DNA of 64,000 bases from Myxococcus sp046520405 (GCA_046520405.1 JBKGHI010000001.1:117661-181660), one strand, 5' to 3'. Positions 1 through 8,843 are shown, numbered from the stretch's first letter. Made by a program: numbers and translations. The notes: a model not told the origin generated them from the letters alone.

Positions 1-807
1 ATGAAGGGCGACAATGCGGGCGCCCTTCCGCTGTACCGGACCGCCTGGGAAGGTGGCGTGCGGGGCAGGACCCTGGCCTACAACGCGGCCTGCGCGGCGT
101 CCTTGCTGGAGGAGCGCGAAGAGGCGCTGGTCTGGTTGGCGCGCGCCGTGGAGGAGGGCTTCGATAACGCGAAGCACCTCCAGCAGGACTCCGACCTGGA
201 CAACGTCCGGAGCCTTCCCGGTTACGCGGCGTTGGAGCAGCAGGTCATCGCCGCCGAGGCGAAGCAGTTCGAGGCCGCGGACCCCGCGCTGCGCGACGAG
301 CTGCTCAAGCGCATGGAGGAGGACCAGGCGGTGCGCAATGAGCTCGCCGCCTCGAACTTCCAGGATGAGGCCGCCAGGGCGAAGTTGAGGGAGATCGATG
401 CGCGCAACACCACGTGGCTCAAGGGCGTCATCGCGAAGCAGGGCTGGCCGGGAAGCGCCCTGGTGGGGCGGCGCGCTTCCTTCGCCGCGTGGCTGCTGGT
501 GCAGCACGCGGACCAGGATGTGGCCTTCCAGAGCGAGGTCCTCCCGCTGTTGGAGCAGGCGGTGGCGCGAGGCGAAGGCTCGGCGAAGGACCTCGCGTAC
601 CTCACCGACCGGGTGCTGGTGAACACGGGCAAGCCGCAGCGCTACGCCACCCAGTTGGAGGAGGTGGATGGCAAGACGGTGCCCAAGACGCTGGAGGACC
701 CCGCGAAGGTGAACGAGCGGCGCGCCTCGGTGGGGCTTGATTCGCTGGAGGAATACATCGCGGCCTTCGAGCGGATGAAGGCCGCGGCCACCCAGCAGAA
801 GCCCTGA
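1..807 (+). CDS. DUF6624 family protein with TPR-like N-terminus (5' end probably outside window)
   Basis: The frame is open from base 1, so the true start may lie upstream. Residues 1-90 look like a tetratricopeptide segment, with alternating Ala/Leu helices such as YNAACAASLLEEREEALVWL. From about residue 95 to 262 the sequence has the pattern I associate with DUF6624: WLKGVIAKQGWPGSALVG, WLLVQHAD, then YLTDRVLVNTGKPQRYATQ. The biochemical function of that family is not known. No signal peptide is visible in the part present, which says little because the N-terminus is missing. The next gene follows 60 bases downstream on the same strand. Confidence 0.7.
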   Translation: MKGDNAGALPLYRTAWEGGVRGRTLAYNAACAASLLEEREEALVWLARAVEEGFDNAKHLQQDSDLDNVRSLPGYAALEQQVIAAEAKQFEAADPALRDELLKRMEEDQAVRNELAASNFQDEAARAKLREIDARNTTWLKGVIAKQGWPGSALVGRRASFAAWLLVQHADQDVAFQSEVLPLLEQAVARGEGSAKDLAYLTDRVLVNTGKPQRYATQLEEVDGKTVPKTLEDPAKVNERRASVGLDSLEEYIAAFERMKAAATQQKP

Positions 808-867
808 GCCAGGGACTCCCGGCGGCCACGCTGTCGATGCGCTTGCCGCCGGGATAGGTTCCAGAGG

Positions 868-1119
868 ATGCGCGACCTGAAATCGCCCCGCTGGATGTGG
901 GTGAAGGCCATTCTCTTCGTCTTCATCGGCCTTGGCGCATGGGCGCTCATCCTCATGCGGTTGCCCGACTGGCGCATCCTGCTCCTGCTCGGGCTCGCCA
1001 CCTGGGCCTTCTGCCGCGCCTACTACTTCGCCTTCTACGTCATCGAGAAGTACATCGACCCCTCGTTCCGCTTCGCGGGCCTCACCTCGGTCCTCCACTA
1101 CCTCGTCAAGAAGCGATAG
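868..1119 (+). CDS. Small two-helix membrane protein, unknown function
   Basis: An 83-residue protein with a basic N-terminus followed by two hydrophobic segments, about residues 11-28 and 35-55, and an aromatic-rich stretch (FCRAYYFAFYVIEKYI) after the second. It is most likely an inner-membrane protein. A purine-rich GAGG lies immediately before the ATG. I do not recognise a family. It lies between the DUF6624 gene and a convergent GFA-like gene, with 23 bases to the latter. Third-position G/C use matches the neighbours, which supports real coding. Confidence 0.55.
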   Translation: MRDLKSPRWMWVKAILFVFIGLGAWALILMRLPDWRILLLLGLATWAFCRAYYFAFYVIEKYIDPSFRFAGLTSVLHYLVKKR

Positions 1120-1142
1120 CGGCGAGCGTCAGGGTTGTAAGG

Positions 1143-1682
1143 TCAGCGCTGGAGCGCTCCCTGGACGAAGGCGAGCTTCGGGCTGCGGAACCCCATCATG
1201 ATCCACGCACCGAGCAGCTTGGCGAAGAACGGAAGCGTTTGCGTCTTGCTGTTCGGGACATCATCGGGAAGCACCACGCCGGGCGGGAGGTCGCTCGCCA
1301 TGGTCCGCATCTCGAGCCGGGGCAGCGTTCCCTTGGGCCAGAGACAGCCGTAGAGGCTGAGCCAGTGGCCGCTCTCGAACTCGAGGAAGACGGGCGTGTT
1401 GCAGCAGGTGGCGACGACCCGGCGCGTCTTCGCCTCGGGCGTGAGGCGAAGCTCCTTGAGGTAATGGGTGCCCTCCAGGAAGTGGACGCGGTCCTTGCGG
1501 TAGAGCTCGAAGCGCGTGGAGCCATGGGGCTCCAGGAATCGCGGCGCCGAGGGCAGGGATTGCAGCGTGCCGCCAGCCGTGCGGCAACTGGTGCAACAGC
1601 ACTCGGCGCTGACGATGGGGGCTCCCGCCACCTGGAGCTGGACCTGCCCGCAGGCGCAGCGGAGCTGAAGGGGCTGATTCAT
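1143..1682 (-). CDS. GFA/CENP-V-like zinc protein (DUF6151-like)
   Basis: A 179-residue protein starting MNQPLQLRCACGQVQLQV. The CxC near residues 9-11 and the CCCTSC cluster near residue 30 are the zinc-binding pattern of the glutathione-dependent formaldehyde-activating enzyme fold. A further CCNTP occurs near residue 97. The overall pattern resembles proteins annotated DUF6151; no substrate can be assigned. Its ATG overlaps the TGA of the upstream tetR gene by four bases, so the two are translationally coupled and this protein is the probable target of that repressor. The fold could handle a small electrophile or glutathione adduct, but that is inference. Confidence 0.7.
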   Translation of the reverse strand: MNQPLQLRCACGQVQLQVAGAPIVSAECCCTSCRTAGGTLQSLPSAPRFLEPHGSTRFELYRKDRVHFLEGTHYLKELRLTPEAKTRRVVATCCNTPVFLEFESGHWLSLYGCLWPKGTLPRLEMRTMASDLPPGVVLPDDVPNSKTQTLPFFAKLLGAWIMMGFRSPKLAFVQGALQR

Positions 1683-2320
1683 GGCAGTGCTTTCTCCTGA
1701 AGGGGGCCGCCGAAGAGGAGGCGGATGTACCGGTCGAGGTGGTCCAGGCTTTCGTGCGCCAGGGCGGGGTCGTTTCCCGCCTTGGCGAGAACGAAGGCGC
1801 CCTGAATCACCGCCTGGGTGTGACGCGCCAGGCTCTGGGCCGTCCACCCACCTGCGATGCGTCGCTCCGTCATGGCGGCGTCGATGTCCGCTTCGAGCGT
1901 TGCGGCATGTCCCAGGATGCTCGCGCCGCACGCGTCGCGAATGTCCGGCGAGCTCGCGTGGACCTCCTGCGCCATCGTGCCCACCAGACAGGTGAACTCC
2001 GCCAGCTCCCCCGCCATCAGGGACTTGCGGAAGGCCACGTAGGCCAGGACGCGCTCGAGCGGGTCGCTGGGCGCATGGTAGGGCGCGCCCGCGAAGAAGG
2101 CGCTCGTCGTCTCCGCCCAGTGCTCCGCGGCGGCCACGCCCAGCGCTTCCTTGCTCTTGAAGTGATGGAAGAACGAGCCCTTCGTCACCTCGGCGCTTTG
2201 ACAGAGCTCGTCGACCGAGGTCGCGGTGAAGCCCTTGGCGCGGATGGTCGCGCGGGCGGCCTCGAGCAGCCGGGTCCTGGCATCGCCTCGTTCAGGCGCG
2301 TGTTTCGGCGGGCGTGGCAT
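1679..2320 (-). CDS. TetR family transcriptional regulator
   Basis: 213 residues. The N-terminal helix-turn-helix is clear at about residues 12-58 (TRLLEAARATIRAKGFTATS, then VDELCQSAEVTKGSFFHHFKSKEAL), the classical TetR DNA-binding signature. The C-terminal half is an all-helical ligand domain of unknown specificity. The gene is first in a two-gene operon with the GFA-like protein, sharing the stop/start bases. A perfect 18-bp operator-like palindrome lies 15 bases upstream of the start, implying autorepression of the operon. Confidence 0.9.
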   Translation of the reverse strand: MPRPPKHAPERGDARTRLLEAARATIRAKGFTATSVDELCQSAEVTKGSFFHHFKSKEALGVAAAEHWAETTSAFFAGAPYHAPSDPLERVLAYVAFRKSLMAGELAEFTCLVGTMAQEVHASSPDIRDACGASILGHAATLEADIDAAMTERRIAGGWTAQSLARHTQAVIQGAFVLAKAGNDPALAHESLDHLDRYIRLLFGGPLQEKALP

Positions 2321-2334
2321 GTGAGGGGGGGGGC

Positions 2335-2352
2335 ATACCGTACGGTCGGTAT
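2335..2352. promoter_or_regulatory. TetR operator palindrome
   Basis: ATACCG-TACGGT-CGGTAT is an inverted repeat with perfect 6-bp arms placed 15 bases before the tetR start. The ACCG/CGGT half-sites are common in TetR-type operators. It probably binds the product of the adjacent gene. Confidence 0.65.
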
Positions 2353-2450
2353 ATGCGCAAGCCCATGGAGTCGGATGGGCCGGATGAGCCCACGCGAAAA
2401 GCCTTGGTCCCAGCCCACAGGGATTGCCTGGACTGAAAGGCGCGGACAGC

Positions 2451-3278
2451 TCAGGTCTTGCTTTGGAGCCCGTTGCCCTCCCACGGCAGCGCGAGCTCGG
2501 TCAGCCAGGAGGTGCCATCCAGGGTGCCCACGCGCAGGTACGTCTCTCGCAAGGGGACGGATGGGGTGCGTTCCTTCGCATGGAGGTGGGCGAAGAGGCG
2601 GGCCCAGGACGGGCCCACGGAATGGGGCGCCCCGGAGTGGACGAGCGTGACGGCCTGGACCTCGGGCAGCTCCTCGATGGTGACGCCTTCCGGGGCGGCC
2701 CCCGGTGCCAATGGGACACACCAGGACAGGTCCGCGTCGTCCTCGCGGTACTCCGCCTCGTGCAGGAGGCAGAAGGCCGCACCCGCCACGTGGGGCCCAC
2801 ACGCGGCGAACAGCCGGGGGAAGATGACCGACGCGTCCGAGTACCGCCCCCGTGCCCGATGCACGGCGACGCGGACCGGGGGAAGCCAGCGTTCGAGCAG
2901 GGGCGGTGGGGCGCGCAGGTACGCCTCCGCCTGCGCCTGGTGCCGCATCAGCGTGTCCAGCGCGAGCACGGAGCGCTGCGCGCTGGCGGCCTCCTCGGCG
3001 AGCCGGGCCCGCGCGCGTCCCAGTTGCTCCGCGAGCGAGGCGCCCGAGTCCAGCTCCGCGAGCACACCCTGAATCTCATCCAGAGACAGCTTCAGGTCGC
3101 GCAACGCGCGCAGCGTGTGGGCCAGGGCGATGTCGCGCTCGGTGTAGTAGCGGTAGCCGGAGGAGGGGGCCACGCGCGAGGGCGTGAGCAGTCCCTTCTC
3201 CTGGTAGAAGCGCAGGGCCTTCACGGTCAGCCCGGTGATGCGCGACGTCTCGCCAATGGAATACAGCAGTCCGCTCAC
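2451..3278 (-). CDS. MerR family regulator with GyrI-like effector domain
   Basis: 275 residues from a GTG start (VSGLLYSIGETSRITGLTVK), chosen because GGAGGTGGAG precedes it and the frame upstream reads antisense to the next gene. Residues 5-75 form a MerR winged helix (ALRFYQEKGLLTPSR, GYRYY). A helical linker follows at about 75-120. The remainder resembles the GyrI-like small-molecule-binding domain found in multidrug-sensing MerR proteins. The GTG overlaps the stop of the upstream hydrolase gene by four bases, so regulator and hydrolase form one operon. A MerR-type operator lies in front of the hydrolase. Confidence 0.85.
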   Translation of the reverse strand: MSGLLYSIGETSRITGLTVKALRFYQEKGLLTPSRVAPSSGYRYYTERDIALAHTLRALRDLKLSLDEIQGVLAELDSGASLAEQLGRARARLAEEAASAQRSVLALDTLMRHQAQAEAYLRAPPPLLERWLPPVRVAVHRARGRYSDASVIFPRLFAACGPHVAGAAFCLLHEAEYREDDADLSWCVPLAPGAAPEGVTIEELPEVQAVTLVHSGAPHSVGPSWARLFAHLHAKERTPSVPLRETYLRVGTLDGTSWLTELALPWEGNGLQSKT

Positions 3279-4375
3279 CGCTCCACCTCCGAGAGGAAGG
3301 CGCTCACCGTGGCGGCGAAGGACTCGGGCTGCTCCTCGAAGGGGAAGTGCCCGCTGTCCGCCAGCTCCACCAGCCGCGCTTGGGGAATCGCTTCTACCAC
3401 GCGCGCGGTGGCCGGGCGTGGCTGGAGATCCTGGGCGCCATGGATGACAAGCGTGCGTGCGCGCACCCGGCGCAGCCAGTCGCTCCAGTCGTGATGCCGG
3501 CCCAGGCTCAGGTAGAGCCCCAGCGAGAGAAAGCCTCCGGCGGCACCGGAGCCGGGAAGCTTCGCGTCGGGGCGCTCGCTTCGCATGGCCTGGACGTACA
3601 GCGGCCCGAAGGCGGCGAAGTGCTCGGCGAGCCGGGCTTCGTCGTCCTTCAGTCGGGCGGGGACGTCGAAGGTGTGTTTCATCCAAGCCGACAGCTCGCG
3701 CTGGCCTGTCGCATCCAGCCGGGCCCGCACCTGGGTGAACAGGTCGCCGTCGCCCGCGGGCATCGTGACCAGCGGCGCGGGTGCCACCAGCACGAGGGCC
3801 TCCACCCGCTCTGGCCATTCCGCGGCGTAGAGCGCGGCCACCAGGGCTCCGAAGGAGTGGCCCACCAACGTGAGGCGCTCCTGGCCGAGCAGGCGCCGGA
3901 TGCGCTCCAGGTCCGCGAGCTGCGCGGCGAGCCCCAGCCGGGCCTCCACCGTCTGCATGGCCTGCCACGTGCCGCCGGGAGGCGCGTGCGTGAAGGGCCG
4001 TGAAGAGGCGCCGCAGCCTCGCTGGTCATAGAAGTGCCAGCGCAGCACGTCGCCTGTCATGGCCGCCGCGCGCCATGGCCTCGCTGGGGGGAGGCCGGGA
4101 CCTCCATGCACGACGACGACGTCCCGTCCGTTGCCCACGGCCACATGGTGGAGTCGCACCTCGGGCGATACCTGCCAAGACGGGGCATCCGCCTGTTGCC
4201 CTGGAGGGACCTCCAGCGTTTCGCCCTGCGCGGCAAGCACCTGCTCCACGGTGCCTGGGCGGAAGAGCGCTCGCCCCATCCACCACCAGGCGCCCGCCGC
4301 GGCTCCCACCAGCAGGACGAGTGTTCCCAATGCAACCGCCATGACCTTCCTCCGAGATGCACTTTCGGGTGACAT
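3275..4375 (-). CDS. Membrane-anchored alpha/beta hydrolase, proline iminopeptidase-like
   Basis: 366 residues starting MSPESASRRK. A single hydrophobic segment (about residues 11-34, VMAVALGTLVLLVGAAAGAW) anchors the enzyme with the catalytic domain probably outside the cytoplasm. HGGPGLPP is the oxyanion-hole motif, DQRGCGASSRP is typical of the S33 proline iminopeptidase group, GHSFGA carries the serine nucleophile, and a late SGHFPFEEQP supplies the histidine. Substrate is unknown. It is first gene of an operon with a MerR regulator and is preceded by a dyad of MerR-operator type. An upstream in-frame ATG at 4501 is less likely because it would place the operator inside the gene. Confidence 0.8.
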   Translation of the reverse strand: MSPESASRRKVMAVALGTLVLLVGAAAGAWWWMGRALFRPGTVEQVLAAQGETLEVPPGQQADAPSWQVSPEVRLHHVAVGNGRDVVVVHGGPGLPPARPWRAAAMTGDVLRWHFYDQRGCGASSRPFTHAPPGGTWQAMQTVEARLGLAAQLADLERIRRLLGQERLTLVGHSFGALVAALYAAEWPERVEALVLVAPAPLVTMPAGDGDLFTQVRARLDATGQRELSAWMKHTFDVPARLKDDEARLAEHFAAFGPLYVQAMRSERPDAKLPGSGAAGGFLSLGLYLSLGRHHDWSDWLRRVRARTLVIHGAQDLQPRPATARVVEAIPQARLVELADSGHFPFEEQPESFAATVSAFLSEVER

Positions 4376-4391
4376 GCTCGGAGGGTGGCGG

Positions 4392-4413
4392 TCTCCCCTT
4401 GGGGGAGAGTCAA
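4392..4413 (-). promoter_or_regulatory. MerR-type operator with -35 element
   Basis: On the minus strand TTGACT (4413-4408) is immediately followed by the inverted repeat TCTCCCC-CAA-GGGGAGA (4408-4392, perfect 7-bp arms), 17 bases before the hydrolase start. A dyad directly downstream of a -35 hexamer is the arrangement seen in MerR-controlled promoters. No clear -10 hexamer is visible. Confidence 0.6.
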
Positions 4414-4884
4414 GCGGAGGCGGCGCCACCGCCACTCGATGCGCTGGCGTCCAGTTGAGGATTCGGGGGAACGGCTCGAGGGTCAGACCCTCCACCGCCA
4501 TTCGAGCCCGCCGGGCAGCGCATCAACGATGCTGGCCCTTCGGCGCCACGCTCACGCGGTCGTGGCGCATTCCTGACGCCGCGGCCCGACTCCGGGGCGG
4601 TGCCGCCGCAAAGATTGCGCGTCATGGCGACTGCCATCGCGTTCATCGCCGCGGCTCTGGTCCGACGTGGACGCTCAAGGGCGGTCATTTCACCGACGCA
4701 GCGCATACCCCGGTCCATCCCCAGTGACGTCGGCGCTCCCGTTGCATGGCTCGCGCCCATTGCTGTTCGAACAGCTCCGCCAATGGGGCCGGTCGCGCGG
4801 GTCTCCTCATTCGCCTGTCATTCCCGCCCGAATCCCCTCCCCAATTGACCCCCACGGCCGCCACTGATAGGAAGTCTTCGTGTT

Positions 4885-4903
4885 GATAATGACTATCAAT
4901 ATC
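4885..4903. promoter_or_regulatory. Fur box
   Basis: GATAATGACTATCAATATC matches the 19-bp Fur consensus GATAATGATAATCATTATC at 16 of 19 positions. It is strikingly AT-rich in this GC-rich window. It lies 39 bases before the receptor GTG start, so iron-dependent repression of the receptor operon is expected. Confidence 0.8.
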
Positions 4904-4941
4904 GACTTCACCTCCGCGCCCGCGGACGCTGCCTGCACACC

Positions 4942-7485
4942 GTGAACATGCCCACACTTCGTCGCCGGCGGGGTGCACCCGCGCCGTTCTCTCCCGTCCC
5001 CACGTTCGCGCTTCTGGCCCTGCTGTCGGCGGGCGTCGCGCGAGCACAGGATGCGAGCGAGCCCCCGGCGCCGGCGACATCCGGTGGAATTGTCCCTCCA
5101 GTGCTGCTGGCCCAGCCCGAAGCCGTCTATCCGCCCGAGGCGCTCGCCGCGGGGATTGAAGGCGCGGTGAAGCTCCTGCTGACGCTGGATGCGGAGGGGC
5201 GCGTTTCCCGCGCGAAGGTGGTCGAGGGGCTTGGCCATGGGCTCGACGAGGCGGCCGTGCGCGCGCTGGAGAACGCGCGCTTCTCCCCGGCGATGCAGGA
5301 CGGCAACCCCGTTCCCTGTCAGTTCGAGTTCATCCACCACTTCGTCCGCGCCCCTCCTCCGGAGGTCGAGGCGCCCGCCGCCGAGGACGCCGCCCAGGGC
5401 ACGGCAGACGCACCCGTGGCAGAAGAGGCCGCACCGCCCACCGAGGCGTCCGAGCCTCCCGCCGGTTTCACCTCCGTCGTCCGCGGCAAGTCGACCGAAG
5501 CCCGCGCCCTGGTGCGCGGTTCGGAGTCGGTGGATGTCGTCGAGCTGGAGAAGGCCCATGAGCGCGCCGAGGACCTCGCGGAGGTGCTGACGCGTGCCTC
5601 GGCGGTGCAAGTCCAGAGGACGGGGGGGCTGGGGAGCCGGACCCAGCTCTCGCTCGGAGGTCTCTCCGGCGACCAGGTGCGAGTCCTCATCGACGGCGTC
5701 CCCATCGAGTACTCGCCCTATGTCTACGGGCTCGGGAGTGTTCCCGTCTCACTCATCCGGCAGCTCGAGGTCTTCAACGGCGTCGTCCCGGTGCGGCTCG
5801 CGACGGACGCGCTGGGTGGTGCCATCCACCTGCGCTCCGACCTCACGTCGCCAGAGACTGGTGCCTCCCTGTCGCTCCAGGGCGGCTCCTTTGGCAGCTA
5901 CCGTGGGACGGGCCGGCTGACGTGGCGGGCCAATGAGCATGTCTTCATGCGGGCCGCGGGATTCCACGACCGCGCGCAGAACGACTACCGCATCACCGTC
6001 CCCGTGGATGACCCGGCGACGGGGCGCGTCTCGCCGCGCGCGCTGCGCCGCAACCATGACGCGTATCGGGGCACCGGAGGCGACATCGAAGTGGGGTTCG
6101 AATCGCTGCCGGGCATCGACCGGCTCGTGCTCAACGCCTACCTCGGCCGCTACGACAAGGAAGTCCCTCATGACCAGTTCATGGTCCAGCCCTATGGCGC
6201 CGTTACCTCCGCGCAGGAGAGCTGGGGGCTCGGGCTTCGCTACGAGGTGTCGCCCCACGAGCGGCTGAAGGTGCTCGCCATCGCCGGGTACAACGAGCGG
6301 GTCGGTGAGCTGCTCGACGTCACGGAATGCCTGTACGACTGGTATGGGACGTGCCGCGCGACGCGGGCGAGGGCAGGGGAGATTGGCACGACGCCCCTGG
6401 AGAACACCCAGACGCGCACGACGTTGTTCGGCCGCGTGCGGCTCCTCGGTTCGCTGTTCGACGTGGAGGACCTCGAAGTCTCGCTCGGCGTTGATGACAG
6501 CGACCGGAGTGGCGAGAACGCCTACCTCACCCGGCTGCAGCAGGAGGACCCCCTCCGGGTGCCACTCGCGCTGACGTCCTCCTTCGGCGGTGTCTCCCAT
6601 CGTCAGGTGCTCTGGGGCGGCAAGCTGGAGAACACCGCGTTCTTGAAGGGCTACCTGCAGCGCTTCTCCTCGGGGACGCGGCAGGAGTCCGCGGAGGTCC
6701 GGTGGGCCGGCGGCTTCGGTGACACCTTGCGCTTCAGCCTGACGCGGGGGCTGCTCCTCAAGGCGTCCTACGAGCGGACCACGCGGATGCCCAGGGTGGA
6801 CGAGCTCTTCGGCGATGGAGGGCTGCTCGTGGAGAGCTCGGACCTCGTGCCGGAGTCGAGTCACAACGCCAATCTGGGCGTGGAAATCCTGCCCATCGTC
6901 ACGCCCGTGGGCCGCTTCGGGGCCACCGCGGTGGCGGGCGTCCGGGACGTGGAGAACCTCATCCAGCTCTTCCCCGGCGATGCCACGCAGGCCTACGAAA
7001 ACGTGGACCACGCCCGCTCCTACACGGCGCATGCGGGATTGGACTGGGACTCACCCGGCGATTGGGTGGGGCTCACCGGCACCGTCACCTGGCTCAACTT
7101 CCGCAACCTCGCCCAGGAGGGCCAGTTCGCCCGCTTCCATGGGGACCGCATTCCCAACATGCCCTGGCTCCAGGCCTCGGCGACCGCGCGCTTCCAGGTG
7201 AGCCGGCTCTTGAGCTCCGCGGATGCGCTCGGCCTGGAGTGGACGACCCGCTTCGTCGAGTCGTTCTACCGCTCCTGGGAGAGCGCCGGGCGAGGGGGCG
7301 ACAAGGAGCGCGTGCCGACCCAGGTGTTGCACTTCGCCGCGCTCACCTACCGCACCCGGTTCGACAGGCGCGCCTTCTCCTTCTCCTTCAACCTCCAGAA
7401 TCTCACCGACGCTCCCGCCTACGACGTCGTCGGTGTCCAGAAGCCGGGCCGCGCGTTCACCGCGCGCGCCACGGTCGATCTCTGA
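4942..7485 (+). CDS. TonB-dependent outer-membrane receptor with N-terminal TonB-like domain
   Basis: 847 residues from GTG at 4942 (an ATG two codons later is equally possible). Residues 15-36 are a signal peptide ending VARAQ. Residues about 52-135 match the TonB C-terminal domain (YPPEALAAGIEGAVKLLLTL, then LDEAAVRALENARFSPAM). A Pro/Glu/Ala linker (136-175) leads to the plug, about 195-300, with VQVQRTGGLGSRTQLSLGGL and VLIDGVPIEY. The beta-barrel fills the rest. It should import an iron chelate across the outer membrane. The Fur box upstream supports this. The fused TonB domain sits where some receptors carry a signalling domain. It resembles the receptor type of myxobacterial siderophore loci, but no siderophore synthesis genes are nearby. 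Confidence 0.88.
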   Translation: MNMPTLRRRRGAPAPFSPVPTFALLALLSAGVARAQDASEPPAPATSGGIVPPVLLAQPEAVYPPEALAAGIEGAVKLLLTLDAEGRVSRAKVVEGLGHGLDEAAVRALENARFSPAMQDGNPVPCQFEFIHHFVRAPPPEVEAPAAEDAAQGTADAPVAEEAAPPTEASEPPAGFTSVVRGKSTEARALVRGSESVDVVELEKAHERAEDLAEVLTRASAVQVQRTGGLGSRTQLSLGGLSGDQVRVLIDGVPIEYSPYVYGLGSVPVSLIRQLEVFNGVVPVRLATDALGGAIHLRSDLTSPETGASLSLQGGSFGSYRGTGRLTWRANEHVFMRAAGFHDRAQNDYRITVPVDDPATGRVSPRALRRNHDAYRGTGGDIEVGFESLPGIDRLVLNAYLGRYDKEVPHDQFMVQPYGAVTSAQESWGLGLRYEVSPHERLKVLAIAGYNERVGELLDVTECLYDWYGTCRATRARAGEIGTTPLENTQTRTTLFGRVRLLGSLFDVEDLEVSLGVDDSDRSGENAYLTRLQQEDPLRVPLALTSSFGGVSHRQVLWGGKLENTAFLKGYLQRFSSGTRQESAEVRWAGGFGDTLRFSLTRGLLLKASYERTTRMPRVDELFGDGGLLVESSDLVPESSHNANLGVEILPIVTPVGRFGATAVAGVRDVENLIQLFPGDATQAYENVDHARSYTAHAGLDWDSPGDWVGLTGTVTWLNFRNLAQEGQFARFHGDRIPNMPWLQASATARFQVSRLLSSADALGLEWTTRFVESFYRSWESAGRGGDKERVPTQVLHFAALTYRTRFDRRAFSFSFNLQNLTDAPAYDVVGVQKPGRAFTARATVDL

Positions 7486-7543
7486 GCGCTCGATGCGGCG
7501 CTTTGAGTCCCCTCGCAGGACCCCATCGCGAAAAGGAAAATCG

Positions 7544-8830
7544 ATGAAGCTGAAAACCGCACTCCTCGCCTTTGCCGTGTTCGCCACTGCCTGCTCGGAT
7601 TCGGATGACCCGAAGCCTCCGGATGGCGGCCCCCAGGACCCCGACGCGGGAACCACCCAGCCCCTCTACGCCGCCATCACCCAGGTCGCCATCGCGGGTG
7701 GAAACACCCAGAGCTACCTGGTGACGCTGGACGACATCGAGGAGGAGCAGACCGTCGGGATTGGCGACGCGATCGAGCTTCCCTCGGACTCGTACATCGC
7801 GACCGGCGTTCCGGGCACTGGCAGGTTCTTCGTCAGCAGCTCGCGGCTGCCAACGGTGACGCCCTACACCCTCAACGCGGACGGCTCCATCGTGGCCGGT
7901 AACCCGCTCTCCTTCACCAGTCAGGGCGTCGCGGCGACGGGCGGCTATCAGTCCCAGCACTACTTCGTCAGCGAGACGAAGGCCTATTACTTCGACCATG
8001 TGAACTACAAGCTGGTCATCTGGAATCCCCAGGACCTCTCCATCATCACGTCCAAGGACCTGACGGCCCAGCTCAAGGACGGCGACTTCACGTTCCGCTA
8101 CTCGCAGAGCCTGGCTGTCACGGCGGGCAATGACGTCATCATCGCGGGCGGCTGGCACGCCGCGGACGTGCGCACGATTCCGGCGAAGACGGCGCTGGTC
8201 ATCGTGGACACGCAGAGCGACGAGGTGACCGTCAAGACGGACAACCGCTGCGGCTGGGCGCGCGACGGCGTCCGGCACACGGATGGGAAGATCTACTACG
8301 CCACCGAGTCCCTGGGCAGCGGCGCGCACTTCGTGTCGCCTGGCACGGCCGGCGCGCCTTGCATGATTCGCTTCGACCCCGCGACCGGTGAGTTCGATTC
8401 GTGGTTCATCACGCTCGACTCCTTCGTCAACCCCGGGACGGAAGGGGACATCGCCGCCATGCTCCTGCCCGGTGCGCCCGGCAAGGGCTACCTGCGGGTG
8501 ATGAACAAGGCCGCTGCGCAGTCCGCCTTTGACGCCGCGGTGGCCGCCGAGCGGCCCTTCAACGGGCAGAGCGCCGCCGTGGGCGCGTGGTGGAGCCTGT
8601 GGGAGGTCACCCTCGGCGACGCGCCGACCGCGACGGCCGTCGTCCGGGACGACCTGGTGCCCACCAACGGCCGCTCCATCCCGCAGAACCCCGGTGAGCT
8701 CCTGGTGCTGCCGGAGTTCATCAACGACAACGCCCAGACGCGCTTCCGCCTCATGAGCCCCGAGACGGGCCTCGGGGACGCGAAGACGGTCGTCGAGGGC
8801 CAGGTGCGCGGCCTCCTCCGGATTCGCTAG
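7544..8830 (+). CDS. Secreted lipoprotein, beta-propeller-like (DUF4374/MxcI/XusB-like)
   Basis: 428 residues starting MKLKTALLAFAVFATACSDS after AAAAGGAAAA. The lipobox ends at Cys17, followed by an Asp/Pro/Gly tether (DDPKPPDGGPQDPDAG). The mature part alternates short beta-strand repeats (YLVTLDDIEEE, AYYFDHVNYKLVIWNPQDLS, GKIYYATES), suggesting a propeller. The pattern and position after a TonB receptor recall DUF4374-type lipoproteins, which include the ferric-siderophore-binding XusB of Bacteroides and MxcI of myxochelin loci. That assignment is inference. It begins 58 bases after the receptor stop on the same strand and is probably in the same Fur-controlled transcript. Confidence 0.65.
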   Translation: MKLKTALLAFAVFATACSDSDDPKPPDGGPQDPDAGTTQPLYAAITQVAIAGGNTQSYLVTLDDIEEEQTVGIGDAIELPSDSYIATGVPGTGRFFVSSSRLPTVTPYTLNADGSIVAGNPLSFTSQGVAATGGYQSQHYFVSETKAYYFDHVNYKLVIWNPQDLSIITSKDLTAQLKDGDFTFRYSQSLAVTAGNDVIIAGGWHAADVRTIPAKTALVIVDTQSDEVTVKTDNRCGWARDGVRHTDGKIYYATESLGSGAHFVSPGTAGAPCMIRFDPATGEFDSWFITLDSFVNPGTEGDIAAMLLPGAPGKGYLRVMNKAAAQSAFDAAVAAERPFNGQSAAVGAWWSLWEVTLGDAPTATAVVRDDLVPTNGRSIPQNPGELLVLPEFINDNAQTRFRLMSPETGLGDAKTVVEGQVRGLLRIR

Positions 8831-8843
8831 CCATTCGCTGTCT

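Larger units (their letters stand above)
4376..4941. other. Divergent intergenic region with MerR and Fur sites
   Basis: 566 bases between the MerR-regulated hydrolase and the TonB receptor. It holds the MerR-type dyad near the left end and a Fur box near the right end. Between them I see no convincing gene; short open frames there lack ribosome binding sites and normal codon bias. A TTGACC at 4845-4850 is a possible -35 for the receptor. Confidence 0.5.

Noticed and set aside
5749..7032. 427-codon open frame antisense to the TonB receptor barrel
   Set aside because: Arises from codon bias of the receptor; no start signal.
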